NCBI GenBank assembly: GCA_020846975.1 | Contig: JADLCX010000075.1 | Coordinates: forward strand, 1 to 62,740 | DNA: 62,740 nucleotides | DNA from: Phycisphaerales bacterium | Lineage (GTDB): Bacteria > Planctomycetota > Phycisphaerae > Phycisphaerales > UBA1924 | Direction of reading: 5' to 3' | In this document: positions 42,584 through 53,964 of the stretch, piece after piece | Numbering within the stretch: the stretch's first letter is position 1 | Layout: each line of letters opens with the position of its first letter | Position numbers and translations under genes: made by a program | Notes under the pieces: model-generated | The model's input: only the letters and a program-made list of their open reading frames with translations | Told to the model about the DNA's origin: nothing | Database searches by the model: none

Positions 42584-44692
42584 ATGGGTTGCCGACTGGC
42601 GGGTTTGGTGAGTCTGGGGATCGCGGCGATTCTCGCGGAGAACGCGGCTGCGCAGTGCAGCGGCCCGGTTTCGATCGCCGTCACCACGACGGGCGCATCG
42701 AACCAGAGCTGCGCACTCGATGCCCTGACAGGGCGCTGGAACGTCAACGTCACCCTCAGCGGATCGCCCACCTCGAACTCGACGGTCACGATCCGCGGCG
42801 GCTCGACTCTGATGCTCGGCAGGGTCACGATCCAGAACAACACCGCGCTGGACTGCCGTGTGAACATCCTCGGCTCGGAGTTCGACCAGCGGATCGGCGG
42901 AGTCGGGTTCATCGACCGTGGGACCAGCGGCGCGAACAAGGTTCTGCTGCTCCAACTCGACACCAACGGCGATGTCGGCTACGACCGACCCGGCGCCGCG
43001 GCGATCAACGTGGACATGATCTACAACCTGAGCGTCGGCGGCAGCGTGCTGGGAGAGCTCGTGAGCCTCGGCACCTCGCGCACGATGGGCAATGTTTACA
43101 TCCAGGGCGACCTGACCGGCGGTCTTTCGATGGGGCCGACCTCCAGCCTTGATTCGATCTGGGTCGGCGGCGCATTCGGCCGGCCGAACGACCCGCCCGC
43201 ACGGGCCAGAGTTTCGGGCAATATCCTGAGCCTGATCGCGGGGTCCATCAACGCCGACATCACGACGCTTTTCAACTCGGCCGCCGGCACGGTGCACGCG
43301 ATCGAGACGGTCAGTGGGCCGTTCAAGGGTTCGTTGACTTGTCACCGTTTCGGATACATGGCGGGCGCGCCGGGCAACCCCCGACTCAACGTTGCGGGAG
43401 ACCTCGATGCGAGCATCACCGTGACACGGGATATCCGCGTGCCGGTTTACGTAACCGGATCGTTCACCGTCGCGCGCAGCACCCCCGGCGGGAGCGTGCC
43501 GAACGCCATCACGACCGGGACCGGGGCCTTCGACGATCCCAACGCCGACCCCGCCGCGTCATGGTTCATCGGTGGCAATCTCGCGGGCTCGATGACGCTC
43601 GGCACTCCGCTCGGGGCAGGGCTCGCTTCCATCAATCGTAACCTGACCATTGGCGGCGCGCTGACCGGCTCCCTGGCGTGCGCCCAGGACATCGGTGCGG
43701 ACATCGTGGTGCTCGGTCCGGGTGGAATACCCGGATCGATGAGCATCGCCGGTTCGCTGCGGTCGGGCCGGACGATCGCGGCCTACGGCCCGCTCGCGTC
43801 GAACGCGATGATGAGCTTCGGCGGATCGCTTCTGGGCGCGTGCACGTTCCCGGCGGGCGGGTTGCAGGGTCAGGTCGTTATCAATGCCCGCAACGCCGGC
43901 GGCGTGTGGGGCGGGTCGATCTCGGTCGGTGGAGCCAATCCATTCCCGAGCGCGCCACTCTACAACTCCTCATCGAGCGAGGTGGGCGGCGGCGCGGTCG
44001 GACTCGCGCCCTTCTCACCGAATCTGCAGGACTGCACTCCCGCGCACAACAGCGGCTCGGCTTCGGGGATGGTCGATCCGGCCGCCTTCACGCCCGGCGC
44101 GACGCCGGTTCGGATGCGCTGGTACGGGCCGGTCGAGCCCGCGGCGGGCATGTCGTTCGCGCAGGCGGTTGCGGTCGAGCAACTGGTCGGGTCGCTCTGG
44201 CTGGACCGTTCCCCTTTCCTAAAAGTTGACGGTTTCCCCTCGGGCGGTGGCGGGATGACGCGGGTGGTGGGACTCTCACGCCAACCCGCTGCGCCGGGCA
44301 ATCCGCCGGTCGGGCAGTACCGGCTTCGGTCGGTGAGCCTGAGATGTGCCGGTGTGACGGGTTCGCCCAGCGCGATCGCGCCTGTTCCGTACCTTTTCAG
44401 GATTGACACCGATTGCGACGTCAACGGCCAGGCGGACTCCGACCAGATCGCCGCGAACCCCAGCCTCGATCAGAACCTTGACGGCATCCTCGACACGTGC
44501 GGCGGCCCGCCTCAGACGTGCCCTTGCGACACCAACGGGTCCGGCACCGTCAGCGTGCAGGACCTGTTCGAGTTCCTCGGTCAGTTCTTCACCAACAACC
44601 CGCAGGCGGACCTCAACCACTCCGGCGGCGTGACGCTGCAGGACGTGTTTGACTTCCTCGATTGCTTCTTCGTGCCCCCGGCGGGCTGCTGA
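42584..44692 (+). CDS. Secreted repetitive beta protein with dockerin-like tail
   Basis: The ATG at 42584 lies six bases after AGGAGG. The 702-residue product has a signal peptide (1-24, ending NAAAQ). The body, 30-590, is a beta-rich Gly/Ser/Asn chain with loosely repeated stretches such as GNVYIQGDLTGG, LNVAGDLDASI, WFIGGNLAGSMTL, NLTIGGALTGSL and MSIAGSLRSGR, suggesting a beta-helix or solenoid. The C-terminal 50 residues have the paired Ca-loop units DTNGSGTVSVQDLFEFL and DLNHSGGVTLQDVFDFL and end PAGC. Its last 80 bases overlap the end of nth on the other strand. Confidence 0.85.
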   Translation: MGCRLAGLVSLGIAAILAENAAAQCSGPVSIAVTTTGASNQSCALDALTGRWNVNVTLSGSPTSNSTVTIRGGSTLMLGRVTIQNNTALDCRVNILGSEFDQRIGGVGFIDRGTSGANKVLLLQLDTNGDVGYDRPGAAAINVDMIYNLSVGGSVLGELVSLGTSRTMGNVYIQGDLTGGLSMGPTSSLDSIWVGGAFGRPNDPPARARVSGNILSLIAGSINADITTLFNSAAGTVHAIETVSGPFKGSLTCHRFGYMAGAPGNPRLNVAGDLDASITVTRDIRVPVYVTGSFTVARSTPGGSVPNAITTGTGAFDDPNADPAASWFIGGNLAGSMTLGTPLGAGLASINRNLTIGGALTGSLACAQDIGADIVVLGPGGIPGSMSIAGSLRSGRTIAAYGPLASNAMMSFGGSLLGACTFPAGGLQGQVVINARNAGGVWGGSISVGGANPFPSAPLYNSSSSEVGGGAVGLAPFSPNLQDCTPAHNSGSASGMVDPAAFTPGATPVRMRWYGPVEPAAGMSFAQAVAVEQLVGSLWLDRSPFLKVDGFPSGGGGMTRVVGLSRQPAAPGNPPVGQYRLRSVSLRCAGVTGSPSAIAPVPYLFRIDTDCDVNGQADSDQIAANPSLDQNLDGILDTCGGPPQTCPCDTNGSGTVSVQDLFEFLGQFFTNNPQADLNHSGGVTLQDVFDFLDCFFVPPAGC

Positions 44693-45422
44693 CGCCCTTT
44701 GAGGCCCGCAGTTCGCAGCAGACGCCGAACCGGTTGCAGATCGGATGGCCTTCCGGTCCGCACTTCACGCCGCGTGCCTTGCACGCACGGCGGCCGTGAA
44801 AGATGAGCAGGTGCGAAACCTGGCACCAGCGGTCGCGAGGGAACAACGCGCACAGTCGCTTTTCGATGTCGGCGACTTTCGTGGTCTGCGGAACCAGTCT
44901 GAACCGCTTCGCCAGCCGTTCAACGTGGGTATCAACAACCAGTCCCGCGTTGATCCCGAAGGCGTTGCCGAGCACCACGTTGGCGGTCTTGCGGGCAACT
45001 CCCCGGAGCGTGAGAAGGTCCTCCATCGTGCGCGGCACATCACCGCCGAATCGAGCCGCGATCTCGCGCATCGCCGCGTGAATGGCCCTGGCCTTGTTGC
45101 GGAACAGTCCGATGGTCTTGATGAACGGTTCGATCTGCTCCGGCGTGCTCGCGGCGTAGTCGGCGGGTGTTGGAAACCGGGCGAAGAGCAGAGGAGTCGC
45201 TTTGTTTACCGAGACATCGGTGGCCTGAGCCGAGAGGATCGTCGCCACCAGCAGTTCGTGCGGGGATTTGTAATCGAGTTCGCAGTGCGCATCGGGGTAG
45301 GCCGTTTCAAGGTGGGTGAGCAGGTCCGCCGCTCTCTGTCGCTGCGACGCCGAGACCTGCGGCAGCGCGAACGGCAAGTCGGGATGGGGTGGGGGGGCGG
45401 TTGGCTTGCGCCTCTCAGTCAT
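44613..45422 (-). CDS. nth: Endonuclease III (DNA glycosylase/AP lyase) with altered Fe-S spacing
   Basis: Nth removes oxidised pyrimidines in base-excision repair. The 269-residue product has SPHELLVATILSAQATDVSVNKATP, the helix-hairpin-helix with catalytic Lys LRGVARKTANVVLGNAFG, catalytic Asp in VVDTHVERLAKR, and a C-terminal cysteine set C-x6-C-x7-C-x5-C (CKARGVKC ... ICNRFGVC). The usual cluster is C-x6-C-x2-C-x5-C, so here five extra residues lie between the second and third ligand. A 35-residue basic tail follows and overlaps the neighbour gene by 80 bases tail to tail. Its ATG shares ATGA with the preceding membrane-protein gene. Confidence 0.92.
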   Translation of the reverse strand: MTERRKPTAPPPHPDLPFALPQVSASQRQRAADLLTHLETAYPDAHCELDYKSPHELLVATILSAQATDVSVNKATPLLFARFPTPADYAASTPEQIEPFIKTIGLFRNKARAIHAAMREIAARFGGDVPRTMEDLLTLRGVARKTANVVLGNAFGINAGLVVDTHVERLAKRFRLVPQTTKVADIEKRLCALFPRDRWCQVSHLLIFHGRRACKARGVKCGPEGHPICNRFGVCCELRASKGVSSPPGARRSNRGSQTRPAASRRRSG

Positions 45423-46057
45423 GCCCGCTTCCCCTTTCGCAGTGCGGGCTCCGGATAGGGCGACCATGGAGCCGAACCCGCCGCGTCCGATCCGCCCCAC
45501 GGCCTCGCCAGCGACCACAGCCCCGCCGTGAGCGCAACCAGCAGGCTGATCGCCGTGCCGCTCAGCAACCAGGAGGCGATCGGATGAAACCCATCGAACG
45601 CGGCCTGATGTTCCGCGGCCTTCTCCATCGCGCCGGCCTGGGCCGCGGCCCAGAAGGCTGTCAGTGCGCCGTTCATCTGCGGCCCGAGGATGATGATCTG
45701 GCCCGCGGCGCAGGCGAAGGCGATCGTGAGGCCGAAGCCGCGGAAAAGGTTGGCCGCGCGGCGGCGCTGGGGGCTCGCCCCCAGCGTTACGAACAGGCAG
45801 ATCAGAGAGCCGACCGTGACGATGACGCAGGCAAACTGTGCGATGTCCGTGAGCAGGAAGATCTGCTGTCCCAGCTTGCCGCCGGCGATCCGCCAGTGCG
45901 GGCCGGTGTACTTCTCAAACGAAGGAAGGCGCGGGTCCAGCCTCTTCATCGTCGGAAACACGATGGCCACGAGCGCCCCCGACGCAACAACCACGCCGAG
46001 CCAGAGCGACAGCGCGATGTGATGAATGGTCTCGAGCCAGGCTCGCCAGGTCTTCAT
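45419..46057 (-). CDS. DUF4149-like membrane protein coupled to nth
   Basis: The 212-residue product starts at ATG 46057 (MKTWRAWLETIHHIALSLWL) and has four hydrophobic segments: WLGVVVASGALVAIVFP, DIAQFACVIVTVGSLICLFV, GFGLTIAFACAAGQIIIL and IASWLLSGTAISLLVALTAG. The His-His pair before the first helix, the FPTMKRLDP turn and a QQIF segment resemble DUF4149/TMEM205-type proteins, whose role is unknown. The stop overlaps the nth start in ATGA, so the two are translated together. Confidence 0.75.
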   Translation of the reverse strand: MKTWRAWLETIHHIALSLWLGVVVASGALVAIVFPTMKRLDPRLPSFEKYTGPHWRIAGGKLGQQIFLLTDIAQFACVIVTVGSLICLFVTLGASPQRRRAANLFRGFGLTIAFACAAGQIIILGPQMNGALTAFWAAAQAGAMEKAAEHQAAFDGFHPIASWLLSGTAISLLVALTAGLWSLARPWGGSDAAGSAPWSPYPEPALRKGKRA

Positions 46058-46142
46058 TTGCGGGCATGGTAGTGGCGAGTCGTCCTTGCTGCTCGCGGGC
46101 GCCGACTCGCCAGGCGGCGTGGGATGTGATACAAAACGGGCG

Positions 46143-46997
46143 ATGCTGCTGCCTCGCTTTGAGCTGAGTCTCTCCTTGGCGGGATTGGATGCCGCCGAGC
46201 TCGGGTTTGGTCCTGAGGGGACGCGACGTGCCGGCTCCGATCGCGGAGCGGAGGCACGGGCGGCGATCGCCTGGGCGCGGGGAAGGGGCTTCCGTGCCGT
46301 GCAGCTCGATGCCACGATGGCGGGTGTTCGTCCACGCGACCTCGACCGCTCAGGACGTCGGGACCTGGCGGCGACCATGCGTCGAGCCGATCTGGACTGT
46401 TCGGGCCTTGATCTGTGGATTCCGCCCGACCATTTCACCGATCCAGTCCACACCGACCGCGCGGTCGCGGCCGTGACCGGCGCCATCGACCTCGCCGCGG
46501 AGCTCGCGGCCCTCACTTCGAGCGCGATCGTCTCAACGACTCCAGGACGGAGCACCGGCGTCGTGAGTCTTGCTCTGCCGAAGGATGTCCGTTCGGACGT
46601 ACTCGGGCTCCTCACCGAACGCGCTCTATCCCGCTCCGTCAGGATTGCGGATCATGCCCGACCCATGCGAGAGGCGGGTGACACGGACTCTGACGCGTTG
46701 GGGATCGGGATCGATCCCGCCGAAGTCCTGAGCGATGGCGGCGATCCGGTCGCGGAAACCGCGAAGGCGGGGTCACGCCTGGTATCCGCAAGACTCACGG
46801 ATGTGGCCCGCGCCGGGATGAGAGGCGGGGGCCGTATCGCCGCCGGCACACCGGCTGGGCGGTTGGATGTGCTCGCGTATCTCGTGGCGCTGGCGACGGC
46901 GGGCTACTCGCGTCCCGTGGTGGCCGACCTGCGCGGCATTCCGGGACAGGCGCTCGCGGCCGAGCACGCGGTCGACATCATGCGGGGCCCGCCCTGA
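46143..46997 (+). CDS. Sugar-phosphate isomerase/epimerase-like TIM barrel protein
   Basis: From ATG 46143 the product has 284 residues. GFRAVQLDATMAGVRPRDLDRSGRRDLAATMRRADLDCSGLDLWIPPDHF and the helix AVAAVTGAIDLAAELAA match the xylose-isomerase-like/AP endonuclease 2 barrel (the strand-3 to helix-3 region). The first 40 residues in the same frame upstream have no similarity and the ATG matches the homology start. The metal ligands usual to the superfamily (Glu, Asp, His, Glu) are not all obvious, so an enzymatic role is uncertain. It is divergent from the membrane-protein/nth pair and convergent with yebC. Confidence 0.75.
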   Translation: MLLPRFELSLSLAGLDAAELGFGPEGTRRAGSDRGAEARAAIAWARGRGFRAVQLDATMAGVRPRDLDRSGRRDLAATMRRADLDCSGLDLWIPPDHFTDPVHTDRAVAAVTGAIDLAAELAALTSSAIVSTTPGRSTGVVSLALPKDVRSDVLGLLTERALSRSVRIADHARPMREAGDTDSDALGIGIDPAEVLSDGGDPVAETAKAGSRLVSARLTDVARAGMRGGGRIAAGTPAGRLDVLAYLVALATAGYSRPVVADLRGIPGQALAAEHAVDIMRGPP

Positions 46998-47006
46998 TCC
47001 GCCGCA

Positions 47007-47768
47007 TCACTCGGATTCGGAGAGCGCTTCCTCGGGTACGTCATAGTTTGAGTACACCTTCTGCACATCGTCCAGGTCTTCCAGCGCATCGATGAGCTTC
47101 AGAATATTCGTGGCGCTCTCTCCCTCGACCCTGGTCGTGTTGGAAGGGATCAACGTCAGTTCGGCGCTCTCGATCGTGAACCCTGCCTTGTCGATCGCGG
47201 ACTTGACCCGTTGGAAGTCCGGCGGGTCGGTGGTCACGACCCACGGTGTCGCGACATCATCCCCCTGCGGTTCGGCGATGTCCTGGGCGCCGGCTTCGAT
47301 CGCGGTTTCCATCAGGGTGTCAGGGGTGACTCCGAAAGGTGAGACCACGATCTGGCCGCGAGACTCGAACATGAACCCAACGCACCCGCTGGCGCCGAGG
47401 TTGCCGCCGTACTTGCCGAAGAGCATTCGGACATCCGCGGCGGTGCGGGTGCGGTTGTCGGTCAGGGCTTCGACGACGATCGCCGCGCCGCCGGGGCCGT
47501 ACCCCTCGTAGCGCAGATTCTCGTAGTTCTGGCTTCCCAACTCGCCAGCGCCCTTCTTGATCGCTCGCTCGATCGTGTCCCGCGGAACGTTGGCGTAACG
47601 GGCCTCATCGACGGCGTAGCGGAGCGGCAGGTTGCTGTCGGGGTCCATGCCCCCGTTCTTGGCCGCGACCATGATCGTCTTGATGATCTTGGTCCAGACG
47701 CGGGTCTTCTTCTTCTCGACCTGCGCCTTGCGGTGCTTGATCTTGCTCCACTTGTTGTGGCCGGCCAT
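47007..47768 (-). CDS. yebC: YebC/PmpR family regulator (TACO1-like)
   Basis: YebC proteins act as DNA-binding regulators, and recent work links the family to translation of polyproline stretches. The 253-residue product starts MAGHNKWSKIKHRKAQVEKK, the invariant N-terminus, and has PRDTIERAIKKGAG, YEGYGPGGAAIVVEALTDNRTRTAADVR and NLGASGCVGFMFESRG. It ends convergently nine bases after the TIM-barrel gene and is followed downstream in the same orientation by nothing but this gene's end, so it is the last of a minus-strand row that begins with nusA, although a 21-base space precedes it. Confidence 0.95.
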   Translation of the reverse strand: MAGHNKWSKIKHRKAQVEKKKTRVWTKIIKTIMVAAKNGGMDPDSNLPLRYAVDEARYANVPRDTIERAIKKGAGELGSQNYENLRYEGYGPGGAAIVVEALTDNRTRTAADVRMLFGKYGGNLGASGCVGFMFESRGQIVVSPFGVTPDTLMETAIEAGAQDIAEPQGDDVATPWVVTTDPPDFQRVKSAIDKAGFTIESAELTLIPSNTTRVEGESATNILKLIDALEDLDDVQKVYSNYDVPEEALSESE

Positions 47769-47789
47769 CGTTACGGTCTCCGCTCTTGG

Positions 47790-48686
47790 TCAGTCGGCCG
47801 CGGGCTTTCGCCGAGCGGGTTCCTTCGCGCTGCCTCGCGTCGAGCGGGCCGGCTTCGAAGCACTCGCGCGGCCGTTCTTGCGGGCGTCTCGCTGCGCGGC
47901 GGGCTCGGTAAGGATCGCGGGCATTTGGTCCGCCGCGCACTGAAGCAGCCAGTACGCCTCGGCGAGGTCGCCGGACCGCACGGCACGTTCCAGCGTGCTC
48001 GCCGCGGCGTCGGCGGTGCTGGCCGGGTCAATGGCCTTGCCGTCCACGAGCCGCCGCATGATGCGCCCATCGACCGGCGCGCAGTGCCCACCCAGGCAGA
48101 GCAGGCACACACGAGCGGTCGCGAACCGGGGAACGCCGTCGAGCCCTTCCAGATACTCGCGAGCCTCTCGCTTGCCCAGATCGGTCAGGTGCTGCATCGT
48201 CAGCGCGTGCTCGCGGATGAACAACTGGTTCAGTGCGGCGCGCAGCCGCAGGCACCGCTCCTCGACGCGCGGGTACCGCTCGCCGATGATCTTCACCATC
48301 TCGCCGGGCAGGCACACCCGAAACTCGTTCAGGTCCACGCAGGCTTCGGCCATGCGCTTCATCGCCGCCGTGGCCTTCGCCGTGCTGGCCTCCCAGATCA
48401 GCATCGAACGAACAAACTCGTTCAGGATCGGCTGCCCGGGGTCCAGTACGCAGCGGGGCAGGTTCAACGCGCCGCCGGCCGACTTCGCGGACGCGTCAGC
48501 TCGCGATCCCGCGGACGCCGGAGTTTCGGCGATCCCATCGAGGCCCGGACCGGGTGGCGCGGCGGTCTGCACCGGCGCGGTTGTTGCTGGTGCAAGCGGC
48601 ACATGAGGAGGGCACGGCGGCCCGAACTCGGTCCGCAGCTTCTTGATGAGGCTCGCGATTTCTCTGGAGTGGTCGTTCGTGCTCAC
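47790..48686 (-). CDS. Helix-hairpin-helix DNA-glycosylase-like protein in the nusA-infB operon
   Basis: The 298-residue product starts at GTG 48686, sharing GTGA with the rbfA stop. The middle part resembles the HhH-GPD fold of endonuclease III: LEGLDGVPRFATARVCLLCLGGHCAPVDGRIMRRLVDG matches L..L.GVG..TA..vL......f.vD..v.Rl. The catalytic Lys of Nth is absent (the aligned residue is Thr or Ala) and the Asp of VDGRIMRRL aligns with the catalytic Asp. There is no C-terminal Fe-S cysteine quartet, and the N- and C-terminal 80 and 50 residues are Ala/Pro/Lys-rich and low complexity. A DNA-binding or inactive glycosylase role is inferred. Confidence 0.65.
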   Translation of the reverse strand: MSTNDHSREIASLIKKLRTEFGPPCPPHVPLAPATTAPVQTAAPPGPGLDGIAETPASAGSRADASAKSAGGALNLPRCVLDPGQPILNEFVRSMLIWEASTAKATAAMKRMAEACVDLNEFRVCLPGEMVKIIGERYPRVEERCLRLRAALNQLFIREHALTMQHLTDLGKREAREYLEGLDGVPRFATARVCLLCLGGHCAPVDGRIMRRLVDGKAIDPASTADAAASTLERAVRSGDLAEAYWLLQCAADQMPAILTEPAAQRDARKNGRASASKPARSTRGSAKEPARRKPAAD

Positions 48687-49111
48687 GGCGTCGGAGCCTC
48701 CGACGGATTATTCCCGGCCGCGCGGTCGTCCGCCGGGCGCCGAGCGGCATCGGGGCCGGGCCGTTGACGCTCCTGTTCGACCTGGCGCAGGGCCGAGAGC
48801 AGTTCGACCTGCTTCTTGAGCTGGGTGTCCAGGTCGAAGGCGATCAGCGGCACCGCCCGCATGGCCACGAGTTCCGAGACCTCGTGGCGGATGTGGGCCG
48901 CCGCGTGCCTGATCGCGTGCATCGCGAGCTTCTGCCGCTCCTCGGGAAAGACCGAGATCAATGCTGTAGCGTTCTTCAGATCTCGGGCGATGGTCAGGCC
49001 CGTGACGGTGATCATCGTTCCGTTGGTGCGGGGGTCCTGCAGGCCTCGCGCCAGGACCTGCTGCAGCGCGCGCTTGAGCGTCGATTCGAGCTGTTCGTGT
49101 CGATGGCTCAA
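48683..49111 (-). CDS. rbfA: 30S ribosome-binding factor RbfA
   Basis: RbfA helps mature the 5' end of 16S rRNA and binds free 30S subunits. The 142-residue product has the KH-like fold pattern ESTLKRALQQVLARGLQDPRTNGTMITVTGLTIARDLKNATALISVF, including the kinked helix-extension (A-x-G equivalent) of the family, and IRHEVSELVAMRAVPLIAFDLD. A 30-residue polar tail is normal. It lies just after DUF503 with a 4-base ATGA overlap and before the HhH gene with another. Confidence 0.93.
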   Translation of the reverse strand: MSHRHEQLESTLKRALQQVLARGLQDPRTNGTMITVTGLTIARDLKNATALISVFPEERQKLAMHAIRHAAAHIRHEVSELVAMRAVPLIAFDLDTQLKKQVELLSALRQVEQERQRPGPDAARRPADDRAAGNNPSEAPTP

Positions 49112-49476
49112 GCGGCCTCCCCGGCTTCACGCCGCTCGGCCTCGGTCCAAAGAGCCGTGCCATCCTCATCCTCGAACGACACGACGTCGGCCACATCGAC
49201 GACATCCGCTGCGACATCGCCCAGCCGGCCCTCGGGCAGATCCTTGAGCTTGCGGATAACCGCGTCGAGCACCCCACGGAGGTACGCGCCATCGGCCGAT
49301 ACCGCGGCCAGGCCGAGGCTCGCACGGTTCCAGATCTCCAGGTCCCCGATCTCCGCCACGCTGACCATGTGCTCGCGGTGGAGTCTGTCCTTGATCGATT
49401 TCACGACCCGTCGCTTGTCCTTGAGAGACGAGGCGGAGTCGATGAGGATGCTGAATTGAAGCAATCCGAGTTTCAT
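49108..49476 (-). CDS. DUF503 (YlxP-like) protein
   Basis: From ATG 49476 the product has 122 residues: MKLGLLQFSILIDSASSLKD, then KRRVVKSIKDRLHREHMVSVAEIGDLEIWNRASLGLA. This matches the DUF503/YlxP family that sits beside infB and rbfA in many bacteria and has an alpha-beta RNA-binding-like fold. The last 35 residues are acidic. The upstream extension of the same frame has no family similarity. It overlaps rbfA by four bases (ATGA) and follows infB by about 140 bases. Confidence 0.9.
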   Translation of the reverse strand: MKLGLLQFSILIDSASSLKDKRRVVKSIKDRLHREHMVSVAEIGDLEIWNRASLGLAAVSADGAYLRGVLDAVIRKLKDLPEGRLGDVAADVVDVADVVSFEDEDGTALWTEAERREAGEAA

Positions 49477-49617
49477 GGACAAAGGAAAGTGACGGGGTGA
49501 CCTGGTGACGAAGGGACGGAGTCGGAACACGCTCAGGATGGGAAGCGAGAAGTGACCGGCAGCATGTCGGCTCTGCTCTTCGGCACGCCGTCGGTTGCCC
49601 ATTCTGTCGCCTTCCTC

Positions 49618-52497
<2,880 letters not shown>

Positions 52498-52575
52498 ACG
52501 ATTCTCCAGGACGGTGCGATCGAACGAACTATCAGTTCCGAGGGCGGTTACAAACGGGGTACTTCACCGACAGGG

Positions 52576-53964
52576 TCACGACTTTCCACCGAGAATGTCC
52601 GCCGCACGGGCGTCGTCCGCCGCGGTGACGACCGGCGACGGTGCCGCCATGGGGACCGAAGAGGCCCCGAGGATGGCCGCGGCCGCGAGCTCGGGGTCGG
52701 CATCGACGCCGCCCACCGTGCCCTCGCCCGAGAGCAGACGGCGAGCCGCTTCCTCCTCCTCGCGCTTGCGCTTCTCGGCCTCTTCCTTGTCCTTGGCCTG
52801 CTGCTCGGCGACCTCCTTCGCGCGGATGCTCGAGGCCTCGACGACCTGCTGGGCCTGATCTTCGGTGATCTCGAGCTCGTTGACCAGCACCTCGGCGCCG
52901 ACCTCTTCGATGTCGAAGACGCTGATCATGCCCAGAGCGGCCAGTTTGTCAGCCATTTCCTCGGTCATGCCCTCGACGCTCACGAGCGTCTGGCCCATGA
53001 TCTCCAGACCCTTGTTGAACTCATCCGGCGTCAGGATGTCCACGTCCCAACCGGTGAGCCGCGCGGCCAGGCGGACGTTCTGGCCGCGCTTGCCGATTGC
53101 AAGCGAGAGCTGGTCGTCCTTGACCACGACCGTGGCGCGGCCCAACTCGAAGCAGAGCGAGATTTCGGCGACCTCGGCCGGCTTGAGCGCGTTGGAAATG
53201 AGGATCTGCGACGACTCGTTCCAGCGGACGATGTCGATCTTCTCGCCGTTCAACTCATCAACGATGTTCTTGATGCGGCTGCCGCGCACGCCGACGCACG
53301 CGCCGACCGCGTCCACCTTGCTGTCCACGGATGAGACCGCGATCTTGGTCCGGTACCCAGCCTCGCGGGCCATCGCCTTGATCTCGATGATGCGCTCGGC
53401 GACCTCGGGCACCTCGACCTCGAAGAGCCGCTTGATGAAGTCCGGGTGGGCCCGGCTCAGCACGATCTTAATCTGCGAGCCGACATCCTTCACATCCAAG
53501 ATCAGGCAGCGGACCCGATCGCCGGCCTGGAACTGCTCGCCGGGGATCTGCTCGCTGCGGGGCATGAACGCCTCGGCCCGATCGATGGTGACGACCAGCG
53601 AGCCGCCCTCGTACCTCTGCACCGTGCCGGTGGTGATGTCGCCGACGCGCTTGCTGAACTCTTCCAGCACGCTCTGTCGCTCGCCGTCGCGGAATCCCTG
53701 GATCATGACCTGCTTGAACGTCTGCGCGGCGATGCGGCCAAGGCCCTGCGGGTCCATCGCCATCAACTCGCCGTGCCGGAAAAGCTGCAACTGCCCGGTC
53801 ATCGGGTCGAGCGTGCAGGTGAACTCTTCGGTGTCGAGCGTGTTGTAGAACTTGCGGGCCGCCGACACCATCGCACGCTCAAGATCCTTGACCAGCATGG
53901 TCTTGTCGATCTTGCGCTCGCGGGCGATGTTGTCGAGGATCCGCATCATCTCTTGCGTGTTCAT
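52576..53964 (-). CDS. nusA: Transcription elongation/termination factor NusA
   Basis: NusA binds RNA polymerase and nascent RNA and modulates pausing, termination and antitermination. The 462-residue product has the N-terminal RNA polymerase-binding domain (1-125), an S1 domain (130-200, VGDITTGTVQRYEGGSLVVTI), KH1 and KH2 (205-350) with GVRGSRIKNIVDELNGEKIDIVRW and AIGKRGQNVRLAARLTGWDVDI, and a helix-hairpin-helix-like segment (VEGMTEEMADKLAALGMISVFDIEEV). A 90-residue Lys/Glu then Ala-rich tail follows. It heads a minus-strand operon with infB 78 bases downstream. The rimP gene, which usually precedes nusA, is not here. Confidence 0.96.
   Translation of the reverse strand: MNTQEMMRILDNIARERKIDKTMLVKDLERAMVSAARKFYNTLDTEEFTCTLDPMTGQLQLFRHGELMAMDPQGLGRIAAQTFKQVMIQGFRDGERQSVLEEFSKRVGDITTGTVQRYEGGSLVVTIDRAEAFMPRSEQIPGEQFQAGDRVRCLILDVKDVGSQIKIVLSRAHPDFIKRLFEVEVPEVAERIIEIKAMAREAGYRTKIAVSSVDSKVDAVGACVGVRGSRIKNIVDELNGEKIDIVRWNESSQILISNALKPAEVAEISLCFELGRATVVVKDDQLSLAIGKRGQNVRLAARLTGWDVDILTPDEFNKGLEIMGQTLVSVEGMTEEMADKLAALGMISVFDIEEVGAEVLVNELEITEDQAQQVVEASSIRAKEVAEQQAKDKEEAEKRKREEEEAARRLLSGEGTVGGVDADPELAAAAILGASSVPMAAPSPVVTAADDARAADILGGKS

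Noticed and set aside
49490..49560. GTGACGGGGTGACCTGGTGACG short repeats between DUF503 and infB
   Set aside because: Only three loosely similar units; too short for a meaningful element or operator.
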